NCBI GenBank assembly: GCA_018398815.1
Contig: CM031596.1
Location: forward strand, 66,311,442-66,375,441
DNA: 64,000 bases
Source of the DNA: Conus ventricosus
Taxonomy: Eukaryota > Mollusca > Gastropoda > Neogastropoda > Conidae
Reading direction: 5' to 3'
Numbering within the stretch: position 1 is the stretch's first letter; each line of letters opens with the position of its first letter. The position numbers and the translations under genes are program-made. Below are positions 34,561-46,127 of the stretch, one piece after another. The notes beneath the pieces were generated by a model. That model was not told where the DNA came from and searched no databases. It was given only the letters and a program-made list of their open reading frames with translations.

Positions 34561-34734
34561 GAGTGTGTCAGAGAATAAGACTAGTGCATGACTGAAAGTT
34601 ATAGAGTTCCAAGTATGCATGCATGTATGTGTGAATGTGTGTACACATATGGTGCTTAGGCGGTTATTTAAAATATATCTGATTAAAGAAACACTATTAG
34701 AAATAATAAACAGAAAAAAAAACAATATATATAT

Positions 34735-35270
34735 ATATAACAACAACAAAATCAGTGAACACCCCCACCTCACCCCACCCACCCCCTTCCTTTCCTTCCC
34801 TCTCTATCCTCTCCCCGTCCTCCCTCCCCCTCCATCACTTTTATATTAAGAAAAAAATTCAGATACTGTAGTGACCAATTGGACTGATATCTAAACTTAC
34901 AAAAAAAATCTTAGGTTAAAGCTGGTGAATTGTATATAATGTGTGACTTATTTTGCAACAAAAACTGGAATAAAAGTATTTACAAGTTCTTACGTGTGTT
35001 ATGCTTCAGCACACGTATGAGTGCATGTGCGTGTGCGCGTGTGTGTATACATATGCGAGTGTGTTTGAGTGTGTGTGTGTACATATGTGTGTGCTTATAT
35101 GAGTGCTTATATGAATAATAATGGTAATTACAAAGCACTTAAATTTTTCCACAACAAAAAAATTTCAAAGGAAAAGAAAAAACAATTAACAAAACTAATC
35201 AATTTAACAACCATCAAGGCACAGAACCGTAACTTTTCTCCGTCTTTTCACTTTTAAGCTTTGTACATTA
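34735..35270. other. Low-complexity intergenic DNA
   Basis: C-rich (34757-34835) and TG-rich (35028-35095) stretches. No gene recognised. Confidence 0.4.
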
Positions 35271-35716
35271 TTCCATCTTCCCTCCCCACACTTATGCCCG
35301 CCCAACATACAACAAAAAAGGAACCTATAAATACTTCCCCAATGGAGTGCGCTCTAAGCATACAAAAAACTCATGTGTTAGAGCTGGTGACTCAAAGATG
35401 GCCTGTGCACTATTTTGTCTCAACACTGGAATTATTTTTTTCATGTCTTGACATGTAACAATATGTTCACGTGTTATTTTCTTTTTACATAAACACACTA
35501 TGTTTTTAACATATTTTGTTTTAAAAGCATCAAGTTTCCACCTATACATCAACGAAAGTATATTTTTATTTAAACTAAAGTTATGTTGAATGATTTTAAT
35601 ATCAAAAGTATCAAACTGATTTTTATTGTCATGTTCTATCATTCTATCTTTGAAATTTTTCAAAATATGTTTTAACTAGGTTGCACTGCTCATGTACCGA
35701 TAAGGCTAGTTTAAGA
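35270..35716 (-). pseudogene. LINE ORF2 C-terminal piece (continuation of the LINE at 36056-38089)
   Basis: Minus-strand frame with LMYRWKLDAFKTKYVKNIVC, then CKKKITREHIVTC: a basic helix followed by the C-x-C...H...C knuckle typical after RNase H in these LINEs (compare TKLRLNTWKTKF and CVCGKFIAVHHFLLDC in the copy at 46128). It is the downstream part of the RT/RNase H pseudogene to its right, split from it by the 35717-36055 insertion. Confidence 0.65.
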
Positions 35717-36055
35717 TAGGAAAAAATCAGAGCCCTGAAAGCAATGGCAGAAGCGGCAGAGAGGTGTTCAAGCTGGATCTGGTCAAGGAGGAACAAAAGT
35801 GAACTTCATAGGCTTATTCCAAATCGTGTCCCTGGCTGGTTAAGCGCGAGTCTTCTAAAAGGCAGCAAGGGCATGGTCAATCAGCCAGGTGTCCAAGAGG
35901 GCAGCAGAGGGACATCCGGAGTCATGAACCGGGTGTGGCCCAACCCCCCTAGAGTGTCAGGAGATAAGGGCCGAAACACTTGCCTGAAGGGGGCTTCTCT
36001 TCTGAGGACTCTCTGCTGCCACGCTCTCCACGAGTTTCTTTCTACTATTCAGAAC
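35717..36055 (+). mobile_element. 3' fragment of the R2/R4-type LINE, nested
   Basis: Nearly the same sequence as the minus strand of 52540-52915: RALKAMAEAAERCSSWIWSR, then RRNKSEL, then a 3' UTR with AACCGGGTGTGGCCCAACCC, GAGTGTCAGGAGATAAGGGC and TGCCACGCTCTCCACGAG. A 5'-truncated insertion inside the I-type LINE, in the opposite orientation. Confidence 0.8.
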
Positions 36056-38089
36056 CAGAGATATGTTTTGCTCCACATTTAGCTGCCCTATCTACTTTAT
36101 CGTTATAATAAAAGGAAGTGTGAAGGAATCCAACAAAAGGATAACTGGGTGCCTCCTTCAATAAGCATGTGGATCAAACAGCTGACCTCAATAATCATTT
36201 CAGGTCTAGTATGCAGATGAAAATCTTTTAGCGCCTGAAGGACTGATTTTGAATCTACACAAAACAGAGCTTGAAATATTGTTTGGGGGAAATTTAAAAG
36301 GTAATTCAAAGCCATGAGTATTGCTGTTAATTCAGCTGTGAATATAGATATGTTACATCCAATGTAAAAAGATTTCTCCACCCTCAAGTCTGGGATTAAG
36401 AATGCACAACCTGTTTGCTTACCAATACATGAACCATCTGTGTATATTTTTAATTGGTTAGTGTATTTCTCGTCAATATGACACTTAGTATAACTTGTGA
36501 GCATATTGATATTTTCATCTTTTTTAATGTTGGTGTGATCAATATCAAAATGGGCTTTTTTAAGTTCCCAGGGTGGAATAGGACAAAAAGATGGTCTGGG
36601 AGAGAAAGCTTCCTTTTCTAAAGAAACCCCAAAATCTGAAAGTATTTTTGATGTATAAGTTGCTATAGTTATTTGAGAAGTTATAGACTTAATTTGCTCT
36701 TTTCGGAAAATCAAAATCTGATCTCATTTTAATTTCTGATTTGATATGTGTTTTTCTAGCTGTACTTTTAATGACAAATTTACAACATGTTAAATCTCTA
36801 TAATCATCTAGAGGAAGTACCTGGGCTTCATAATATGTACTTGACGATGATGCGTGCACAGGAAGTCCAAGGGCTAATTGCAATGCCTTACATTCAATAC
36901 TTTGCAGTTTTTGTAATAGATATTTAGGCGCATTGAAAAATATTTCTTGGCCATAAGTTACTTTTATCTCATTAAAGACTTACATAGAGTAATCAAAGTA
37001 GCTGGATCTTGTCCCCACTTTTCTTTAGAAATAATTTTCAGAAAGTTTAATGTTTTTTCTCGCTTTTGTTAATAAATATTCGATATGAAACTTCCATGAT
37101 AACTTAGATGTAAAATAAACTCCTAGAAATTTAATCTCTGTTACGTACTTCAGAGGAGTATCATCCAATGTGAAAACAGGCATACTTTCTGGGTTAGATC
37201 CACTGTTAAAAAGAATCATATTTGTTTTTTCGATTGACAGACTTAATCCATTTAGCTTCATGTAATCCACCATCTTGTTTAGTTCTCCCTGATAGATCTT
37301 TTTGACGAATTTTATATCTCGCTGCGAAGTTTTCTTTTTTAACGTTACATCCATCCAGATGCATATATCGTCGGCATATTGGACAAAAACAACATTTTTT
37401 TAATAATTTGTTTGGCAGATCATGCATTAATAACGAGAAGAGAAGTGGCGCTAATACTGACCCTTGAGGGATTCCCATTGAAAGTGTTCTACTTGTGGAA
37501 TATGTTTTTCCTACTCTTGTTCTTATTACCCTATCCTTGAGAAAACATCTGACATAGTTGTATATATTTCCTGTCAAACCAATGTTTTTAAGTTTGTTCA
37601 ATAGCTGTAAATGCCACACTTGATCGAAAGCCTTATTTATGTCGAAAAAGGTAGCAAGAACACATTTTCGTCTAGCAAACTGTTTCTTTATATTTGTTGA
37701 TAATTTCAGTAAAATTTCTGTAGTGGATCGACCTTTCTGGAAACCAGCTTGATTAATTGGTATTATGTTATATTTTTCACAGTAATGTACAAGTCTATTC
37801 ATAACAATTCTTTCTGAAAGTTTACATACATGTGAAGTTAATGCAATGGGTCTATAATTCTTAGGATCCTTTGTACATTTTCCTTGCTTATGAATTGGAA
37901 CAACGATCGACTGTTTCCATATTTTGGCATAACACCATTGCTCCAACATGTACTAAATAATTTATGAAGAAACTCTACAAAGTTTTCAGACAAATTTCTT
38001 AACATTTGATTAGATATTGCATCTAAACCAATAGATGATTTTCTTAATGGTATGGATCGAATGGCTTCTTTTCTGTCATTATAGAGCAT
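36056..38089 (-). pseudogene. I-type LINE ORF2 pseudogene (RT and RNase H)
   Basis: RT: RKSSIGLDAISNQML (~38020), SIVVPIHKQGKCTKDPKNYR, INKAFDQVWHLQLLNKLKNI (~37630), LSMGIPQGSVLAPLLFSLL (~37460) and, across a frameshift, YADD (~37375) then DVTLKKKTSQRD. RNase H: LKIYTDGSCIGKQ (~36440), SIFTAELTAILMALNYLL (~36330), VDSKSVLQALKD (~36240) and WIPSH (~36118). Beyond 36105 the frame shifts and continues YYNDKVDRAAKCGAKH to about 36056, where the nested element begins. 5'-truncated at ~38089. Inactive. Confidence 0.88.
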
Positions 38090-38460
38090 TCAGTGGATTC
38101 CGTCTCATGTGGAGATCATTGGGCACGAAAAAGCTGATGCTCTCTTCAGCAGGTCAGCAAATTGGAGTTCAGCACCCTGTTGACCTACAGGACGGCAGAC
38201 CATCACAAACCATTCAGTCCATGAAGAAGGCTGGGTGCAAGATGTGCTGACCATCCACCAGCTCAAAGGCACAGTGTACAATCTCTTCAGACTGAGGTAC
38301 GGCCACTGGGATGTGGCACCTTAACGCCTGATGATCACCTAACTGATCAGTGTCCTGCGCACTGGACCCCAGACCCTGAACATTCACTGCGCTGTACCTA
38401 GTCACGAGCTTACGACACAAAATCCTGCCGGGATGCGGTTACAGGCGCAAGCTTTGGACA
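38085..38460 (+). pseudogene. LINE RNase H/C-terminal fragment, opposite strand
   Basis: Reads IQWIPSHVEIIGHEKADAL (the last RNase H motif), then WVQDVLTIHQLKGTVYNLFR and LRYGHWDVAPL, like the conserved tail of RNase H-bearing LINEs. It abuts the 5' end of the minus-strand LINE, so two different LINE pieces meet head to head here. Confidence 0.7.
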
Positions 38461-39590
38461 CAGATTCTGACCTGGTCTTTATGCCGCGGCTTCATTCTAT
38501 GGCGATTACAATTGACGCATCCCTTAATTCGAACGCAGAAGAGAAGTAGAATGCTTTCTTTTCTTCTTGTATTATTGAGCTTGATATTTACATTGTTGTT
38601 GATTCATCTGGCTAATATTTCCTTCATGTTTCTCTCTGAATTTGTCCGTATTGTTACCTCATGCGGTTACTCAGCAACATGTTACAGGCTTCGCTTCTTC
38701 AGCTAAGAAACTGTTGTTACTATTTATAGGTATGTGGTGATATTAATCCATTTTCATTAGCTTCAGTTCTCCACTTACCATATTCTAGTTTTTAAATTCG
38801 AGTTAAAAATCATCCAATTGCATCTTTGCTAATATATTGACATAACACTTTCTTTATCGCTTTTTCATGTTCTTATGATTACTCTGATATTTATTATGAA
38901 TAAATCTTGAATCCTTTCAGTGTTTATTGGCTAGTTTCACATTGTTTTGTTACCACCATATATTGATTAATTCATGTTTCTTTGAGTTTGGTTTTTATAC
39001 TTCTGGAATCGACTTGTCACTGACTGCTACATATATTTACAAATCATGTATTGTCATTAATTTTCATTAGCTGAACACTATGTCTGTTGTTAAGATTATT
39101 GAAATAAGACCAACGCATTTTGTCAAAAGATATTTGGAATAATATCTTCTATTTCTTTCAATACCATTCACGATATATTTGGATTATGAACCCGTGGTTA
39201 TCTCCAGTTCCCATTGATTTATACAGTATGAGATTAGAGGTAAATCGTGCTGAGTTTGGCAACTGGTAATCAGTAATACGTCCATATTTACAATATAGAT
39301 AGATCAGAATGTAATTATTAACATTACTTGACACATAAGACAGCAGGTCAAAAGGATGCATGGATCTGGTTAAAAGTCTCCTTCCACATAACCATGTCCT
39401 TGGTCCTTGGAACGCCATATAGCATTGTTTCGTATCATCAGGTCCTTTTGTAGTAAACAGCATGTTCAATATCAGAGAGTAAATTTACTTGCTGCCAGCA
39501 TGAAGCGTGGGATGTTACTGGTGGTGGAGTTCTTCCAAAAACCGGCCTCACGCAATAGAAGCTGTTTGTATCGTCCGACATGTTCAACCT
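38461..39590. other. Intergenic DNA, nothing recognised
   Basis: AT-rich unique sequence without domain-bearing frames. Confidence 0.4.
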
Positions 39591-39601
39591 CTCTCTCTCT
39601 C

Positions 39602-39806
<205 letters not shown>

Positions 39807-39941
39807 CCAAAAGATTCAAAGATGTATTCATTATGTAATCCTTTTAGGGGACGGAGGACGTTAATCGGAAGCTGGCCTAACTTAAATAATAGTTTCAAGG
39901 TGAGGTGGCAGCAGGCGGAAACAGAAATAAACTTAGAGAAA

Positions 39942-40324
39942 AATAACAGTGCCGCTGGACGGGGAAAATAACAGTGCCGTGCGGAAAACAGGCTGCGACG
40001 GGGAAAATAACAGTGCGCTGGACGGGGAAAATAACAGTGCCGCTGGACGGGGAAAATAACAGTGCCGCTGGACGGGGAAAATAACAGTGCCGCTGACGGG
40101 GAAAATAACAGTGCCGCTGACGGGAAAATAACAGTGCCGCTGGAACGGGGAAAATAACAGTGCCGCTGAACGGGGAAAATAACAGTGCCGCTGGACGGGG
40201 AAAATAACAGTGCCGCTGACGGGGAAAATAACAGTGCCGCTGGACGGGGAAAATAACAGTGCCGCTGGACGGGGAAAATAACAGTGCCGCTGAACGGGGA
40301 AAATAACAGTGCCGCTGAACGAAA
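39942..40324 (+). repeat. 25-bp minisatellite, about 15 units
   Basis: Tandem unit ACAGTGCCGCTGGACGGGGA-AAATA with small length variants (24-26 bp) caused by loss or gain of single bases around CTGGACGGGG. All three minus-strand frames are open across it because of the periodicity; they are not genes. Confidence 0.95.
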
Positions 40325-40377
40325 AAACAAAAGTCACAAGACAAGCACGATGCGTTTTGACCTCTTTGGTCTTCTTC

Positions 40378-40562
40378 TTTGGTCTGACCAGCGCGTTGGG
40401 CTAATGCGTAGGTCAGACATCTACTAAGTCATAGCCACGAGACTCTCTTCTTAAATTCTCTGGTCTTAGTCATTAATTTATTTATCCATGCGCAGTGTGG
40501 TCTCAAAACTTAGCGGATGTGGTGTAGAGTCTAATACATTAGACGCGTGCGCGCGCGCGTGT

Positions 40563-40594
<32 letters not shown>

Positions 40595-41007
40595 GCGTCT
40601 CATTTTATCCTAGTTCTGTACGGCTGTGGAACTCACTGCCGGGTGCCATCAAGATTGCCACAAATGCAATCTCATTTAAAAAACAAATTGATACGACGGT
40701 TTTGAGATCTGCATATTGACGATTTTCTATTTTAACTTCCCCAGATATTTTACTGTTACCTGGGCCTGAATTTGGCCATTGATTTTAACTTCTTGAATAT
40801 CGAGTGCGACCCCTTGTTGCCAAATTTGCTCCAGGGGCCAACAGTCTGAGTCGCACTATTTTATGTTATTTTATTTTATTTTACTTTTTAACATGCGCGC
40901 TGGTGACCTACTCGTTTTTGAGTGAACCAGTATTTTAGGAAGAAGAAGTGTATTATGGACTAGTCCGCACGCAGTAACGCATCCTTGATGAAATTGAAAC
41001 TGAAACC
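40378..41007 (+). mobile_element. tRNA-derived SINE family A, carrying a nested LINE end
   Basis: SINE blocks GGTCTGACCAGCGCGTTGGG, GTAGGTCAGACATCTACTAA and GCGGATGTGGTGTAGAGTCT at 40381-40530 resume at 40946-41007 with GGACTAGTCCGCACGCAGTA and the 3' end GAAATTGAAACTGAAACC. Between them are (TG)n (40557-40595) and a CR1-like LINE 3' end. A 10-bp duplication flanks the whole insertion. Confidence 0.75.
40598..40892 (+). mobile_element. CR1/L2-type LINE 3' end
   Basis: Codes SFYPSSVRLWNSLPGAIKI, then SFKKQIDTTVLRSAY-stop: the F-P-x-x-V-R-x-W-N-S-L-P signature that ends the RT polyprotein of CR1/L2/Rex-like LINEs. A ~160-base UTR ends in (ATTTT)n at 40861-40892. 5'-truncated next to a (TG)n tract. 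Confidence 0.75.
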
Positions 41008-41030
41008 GGTCTTCTTCAGGCAAGACATGC

Positions 41031-41695
41031 AATACTCAAGACAATGGAGAGAGAGAAGAAAAAAAAAGAAAAAAAAAAGAATTATCAGTCACTTATCTCC
41101 TTAAATTGGGCGCAAATTGGATGATTTGTAATGGATCCATTTTGTGCCCACTTTGAGGAGATAAGTGATCGTTTGTTCTTCGTTTCCATTGTCTTGAATA
41201 TTGTTTATCTTTTGGCCGAAGTTAGCATGTTCACAGAGCGGTGTCCTCTGGTGCTGCTTTCTCCATGTCTCACTTGGGACCTATGGTACGTCCGATGTTG
41301 CAGTCCCTTTGAAGCCTGTTTTACCATTACCAAAATATAGTGTGAAATCATAAACAATGCGTAAGTGGAACAGGTTTCTCACGAAACCGAGGACAAGCCA
41401 TCTTTTTCCACCCTTTTTCTCTGTTTTTTTTTTTGTTTTTGTTTTTTTGTTTTGTTTTAATCTATTTCCAGCTATAAAAGCCCTCCGTTTCAGCTGGGTT
41501 TCTGTTCATGAGGGAGGGGTTACAACGAACATAACATGGAAACAAGAACCCAGGTCAGCATGGAGTTATGTGAGATCTTTGCGGCCCAGCTTACGTCGGA
41601 CTTCAATTAGCGTAAAAACTCTCCAAAAGAGAGTAATTGGTGTTGGTTAACCATACGAAAAACATCCGTTTTCAACGCATTCGAACCGATTATCA
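41031..41695. other. Intergenic DNA, nothing recognised
   Basis: Contains a T-rich tract (41405-41460). Frames at 41131 and 41357 have no domain. Confidence 0.35.
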
Positions 41696-41798
41696 GACGA
41701 AACCTGCATTTCTGGCGCTTTCCTTTTGCAACCAACCATCAGACGAAACCTGCATGTCTGGCGCTTTCCTTTTGCAACCGAAAATGTTCGTAACCGAA
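41696..41798 (+). repeat. Tandem duplication, ~52-bp unit
   Basis: CAGACGAAACCTGCATTTCT-GGCGCTTTCCTTTTGCAACC is repeated once (at 41696 and 41748) with one base change and a short linker. Confidence 0.85.
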
Positions 41799-41845
41799 CC
41801 ATCTCACCGTACATTTTCAGTCCCCTCACCACACTCCACTTCAAC

Positions 41846-41915
41846 GCGGTGACAGCCCTGATATGATGACCCTTTGCGGTCGGCTGGGCCTTAAGCAACA
41901 ACATTACCTTTACCA
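41846..41915 (+). mobile_element. LINE/SINE 3' tail module
   Basis: GCGGTGACAGCCCTGATATG, CCCTTTGCGGTCGGCTGGGC and AAGCAACAACATTACC match the 3' end of the LINE at 23026 (minus) and of the copy at 63713. A short orphan 3' end. Confidence 0.7.
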
Positions 41916-41922
41916 ACCACTC

Positions 41923-42438
<516 letters not shown>

Positions 42439-42734
42439 CCTGTGTGTGTCTTTGTGTCTGTCTGTTTGTCTTTCTGTCTCTCTTCCTGAAAGGAGGGGGT
42501 GGGGATGGGGGAGCTTGTAACGTGCAGGAAGATCGGAGGTGTGTTGGTCTTCTCTACTCCTTTGTCTATTTCTGTGGACTGCAAGTGTTTACTTTGCCGA
42601 AACTTGTGTCATCATGCCTTTGGCCCAGCTGGATTTCCAGCCAGCGTGTGCTACTTTTACTTTTAAACCATATTTTGAACCGTTCACGTGGTGAAAAAGG
42701 ACAGCATTTCTTTAGGAACCAATGCGTGTCTTCA

Positions 42735-43260
42735 TGTTTACAGTGATCTGACTTCTGGAGTAGATGACCTCGAAAGAAAATGTGATGATTTAGAGGGCAG
42801 GTCTTCAAGGAATGACCTGCTTTTCTATGGTGTTGAGATAAGGGAGGGGGAAACCAGTGAGGATGTGAGTGTTTAGTCCAGGAACTGATTATAGGCAAGC
42901 TTGATTTAACTGATACTATTGAGTTTGATCGAGTACATAGTCTGAATTCCAGGTCTGATTCCCCCGTTATAGCTCGATGTACCTTTTACAAGCAAAAAAA
43001 AAGAAAAAAGAAAAAAAAAGAAAAATGACTTTTTTGGAAGTGAAGCAAAAACTGAACGCAGAAAACGTGTTAGTTGGGGAGGATTTTTTTTTTCTTTTTT
43101 TAATAAGGCGTGGATGACATGAGGCATAAGTTGGGCTCACACTTGAAGAAAACTAAGTCAGAAGTGAAACAAGTTCGCATGGAGCACGATCATCTACAGA
43201 TGGCAAAAAGTATGGTCTTGATGCGCACGATTCTCTGAGAGAAATAAAATGGGCGACGGG
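42735..43260 (+). pseudogene. L1-like LINE ORF1 fragment
   Basis: Reads SGVDDLERKCDDLEGRSSRN then DLLFYGVEIREGE, the end of a coiled coil followed by the start of the RRM of L1-type ORF1 proteins (DLENRxRRNNLRFYGI pattern). It continues in other frames as DLTDTIEFDRVHSLNSRSDS then PVIARCTFYKQK, later EVKQKLNAENVLVGEDF and LKKTKSEVKQVRMEHDHLQM. Several frameshifts and A/T-run insertions. Non-functional. Confidence 0.75.
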
Positions 43261-43711
43261 CCGGCCCGATATTCGATTCAAAGTTGCTAGGATGGAATTT
43301 AAGACATGTACAGACAAAACACTAACACCGGAATCTTCCCAAGTTGATTCGCAAAACTTGTCGATGCCACACATATTGCGCGTGGGGATTGAGATCCTGT
43401 CAGTCCGGATGGGCGTGAAGTTGACAGTTGTCCTTTATTGTTTTCGTGCGAAAATTCTCTCGCTCCAATGACTTGTGGAGAGATAGTGGTGGGAATATAT
43501 CCTGGTGTAATGTAAGAGACGATGTCTCCACTTCTGTACATAAAGTTTTTGCTGATATAAAATCAGTTTCTGTTGCTGTTCCAGGATTTTTTTTTTCTTG
43601 TCGTAGTTTTTGCTCTAAGTGTACATTTCATGATGTCTTTTCATACGCACATCTCTTGGTTTTCTTTGTCTATTTCAGACTAATGAAGATACGTGTGATC
43701 CTTATTCATTT

Positions 43712-43902
<191 letters not shown>

Positions 43903-43925
43903 ACTCCGTTCAAGACATACGTTAA

Positions 43926-44460
43926 AAAAAAAAAAAATTACAATGAGAGAATATTGATAGCAAATAGGCAGACAGAAAACTAGAAAAATATCAGGGGGAA
44001 AATGACCACCTATGTCTGTGTTTTATTATACCGACTAAAATATCGGCATCTTGGTTTGATGCTACGGTGGTGCACAGTTTTATTGATCTACTTTGGCGAG
44101 AATAGCTTCCATTTTGTTCACTTTATCTCAGAGTGTGAATCTTCATTTCATCGTCGTGTCGTTTGACTTGATTTATTGTTCTTCCATGATGTAGCCCGGT
44201 GATGTAATTCCATCGCTTTATTGGCTTTGTCTGGCAATTCTGCTATCATGGCGCCTTTGTAATCTGGTGAGTTTATGTTGGTTGTTTTTGTTTTTTTGTT
44301 TTTTTGGTTTTTGTTGTTTGTTTTTTAATTCCATTGGCCTTGCATGTTCATAACGTGGTAATTGATGTCGTTACTATCAAGGCATTCGAAGGTTGAGATT
44401 AACGTCCTATCGTCCGGATATCCGCACAGACCGAAGTCTATTTTTGGTGGCAGTTATGGT
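43926..44460. other. Intergenic DNA, nothing recognised
   Basis: No domain-bearing frame or repeat boundary seen. Confidence 0.35.
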
Positions 44461-44559
44461 CGTTGGCAGTAGTCTTGGGTCTGGGTCCAGACGGGGCTGA
44501 CGTCTCTTGTTCTCGCAGCTCTGGCTTTATGCGAACTCCAGTTCACTTCGTAGCGTTGG

Positions 44560-44740
44560 TCAACCGACTGTGGGCAACGGTTTTCTTAGCCTCTTCCCCC
44601 AAAAAGGCCTGCCCTCAGGACCACAAAACAGGCGGCCTCATACTTGCTCGGGTGACGATGGTCCTGTGCCGCATGAGACCGCCTAAGAGGGAACGGGACG
44701 AAAGTCGCTGGAGCCTGCACAAATCTATGAAAAGACTGAC
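44560..44740 (+). repeat. Unclassified interspersed repeat, part 1
   Basis: GGTGACGATGGTCCTGTGCC-GCATGAGACCGCCTAA and AAGTCGCTGGAGC match, in inverted orientation, 51455-51560. Not coding. Confidence 0.6.
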
Positions 44741-44887
44741 AGAAAAGTTACTGACTACGGTCAAGACGGCAATTTTCCAGCCCAATCCCGAGAGGGTATC
44801 CTCCATCACCTATCACCTATTCCGGACTCTTGAAGACCGTTGCGGCGCCACAGAAGACTTTGCAACCAGCTTCCTCCACCCCTTCAG

Positions 44888-45312
44888 GTTCTCAGATGCT
44901 TTTAGGCAGTTGCTGAGTGTGACGCCAGTCCATTCACTGATGTTGTCCTACCATCTTTCTTTGTCTTCCTCTCCTTCTGCCTCCTCGCGCTATTCCTTTT
45001 AGCAAGTCCTATTGATCTTGATACATGACTATACCATCTCATATTCCTTGGTCTCACTGTGGACAACAGGTCTTCGGATGGTCCAATGGCTTGCCTTACT
45101 CTGGTATGGACCTCCAAGTTGGTATTGTGGTCTTTGTATGAAATTCCAAAGATCTTATCCAAAGATCTTGCGGAAGCGTATCATCTCTAATGCCTGAATC
45201 ATTCGCTCAAGTTAAGCTGTCAGGGTCCTCGTGTCACACAGAGACATATAGCAATGACCAGGTAGCGCATCAGTCTGACCTTGGAACTGATTGTGATGTT
45301 CATGTTATTCCA
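44888..45312 (-). pseudogene. RTE-type LINE RT C-terminal fragment
   Basis: Minus strand: KVRLMRYLVIAICLC, a frame change, LERMIQALEMIRFRKI, then FGISYKDHNTNLEVHTRVRQ, AIGPSEDLLSTVRPRNMRWY and SHVSRSIGLAKRNS. This is the ILGISYKDHVTN...KRRKLRWYGHVSRS signature after the RT domain of RTE-like elements. Frameshifted, truncated at both ends. Confidence 0.82.
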
Positions 45313-45314
45313 GA

Positions 45315-45572
45315 TGGGTGCCCTCCATGCTCCCCACCAAAGCATGGTTTTCCAGGCCACGGATAATCGCAGTCAGGCAGCGCTCCATCGCCGAGCGCCG
45401 AGCATCTCCAGGAGCAGTCCCCTGGCAACACAGGCAAGACCCTGCGTCACCCATACGGCTGGAAGGTTGACTGCACCGCCTGACACTGACTTCTCACATC
45501 AGTGTCCCTCAAGAGAGATCTACCACCTCTCCCTCGGCATCCCCTGGTATGTCACCTCGCAGGGAACCTAAT
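45315..45572 (+). repeat. Unclassified interspersed repeat, part 2 (copy of 51805-52060)
   Basis: Shared blocks: CCCCACCAAAGCATGGTTTT, CCAGGCCACGGATAATCG, AGAGATCTACCACCTCTCCC and TGTCACCTCGCAGGGAAC. The copies differ by scattered substitutions and indels. No ends identified. Confidence 0.65.
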
Positions 45573-45937
45573 CGAGGCATTTTACTGTCTTCATATTGAC
45601 AGACTCAGCTTTTTATCTGGGCAGTTGTAGAACTTTCCGTCTCTAAAAGTCAGTGCATGGTTTTAAAGCAATGATGATCAGGTCAATAATCGGAGGGAAC
45701 ATCTTCTGTGGATCGTTGGTAGAGTGGCCGCACTGTCTGGATACTTGAACTAGCCCACGGTCACTGTGCTGGCTTGATGTGTTGTTAAGAATCAAAGTGA
45801 CCGGTTAAATGAACAGATCATAACTGTTGTGTTATTGTCGAACATGGTCATTTCACTCATTGTTACGTTTTGGCTTAGGCCTCGAAGTCAGTGATTCTAT
45901 ACGGTACAGATGTATGAGTTGCCCGTGTCGCCTGGTG
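45573..45937. other. Intergenic DNA, nothing recognised
   Basis: No supported feature. Confidence 0.35.
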
Positions 45938-46055
45938 TGTGTGTGTGGTGGTGGTGGTGGTATAATTTTACGTCTTTTCATCCGGCAGATGATATTAGAC
46001 GAAAAAAAAAAGGAGGGGGGGAGGGGACAAAAATATAAAATAAAATAAAATAAAC
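45938..46055 (+). repeat. TG-rich + conserved box + A-rich tail module
   Basis: Second copy of the arrangement at 34424-34560: GTGTGTGTGGTGGTGG, TTTTACGTCTTTTCATCC, ATGATATTAGACGA, A tract. It is followed by (AAAAT)n at 46032-46055, which may be the reverse-strand tail of the LINE at 46128. Confidence 0.55.
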
Positions 46056-46127
46056 CACTTAAGTCATTTCAACACACATCTGCATACACTTATGAAAAAG
46101 AAAACAGCATATCAGTTAAAAGGACCC

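Larger units (their letters stand above)
40325..41030. repeat. Hammerhead-like repeat split by a SINE insertion
   Basis: 40325-40377 and 41008-41030 are the two halves of the same repeat found at 3860-3920 (TCACAAGACAA...GACCTCTTTGGTCTTCTTC and GGTCTTCTTCAGGCAAGACA). The ten bases GGTCTTCTTC occur on both sides (40368-40377, 41008-41017): a target-site duplication of the SINE between them. Confidence 0.75.

Noticed and set aside
39942..40324. CRISPR-like regular repeat
   Set aside because: There are no spacers; units are directly tandem. A CRISPR array is not expected in this eukaryotic context.
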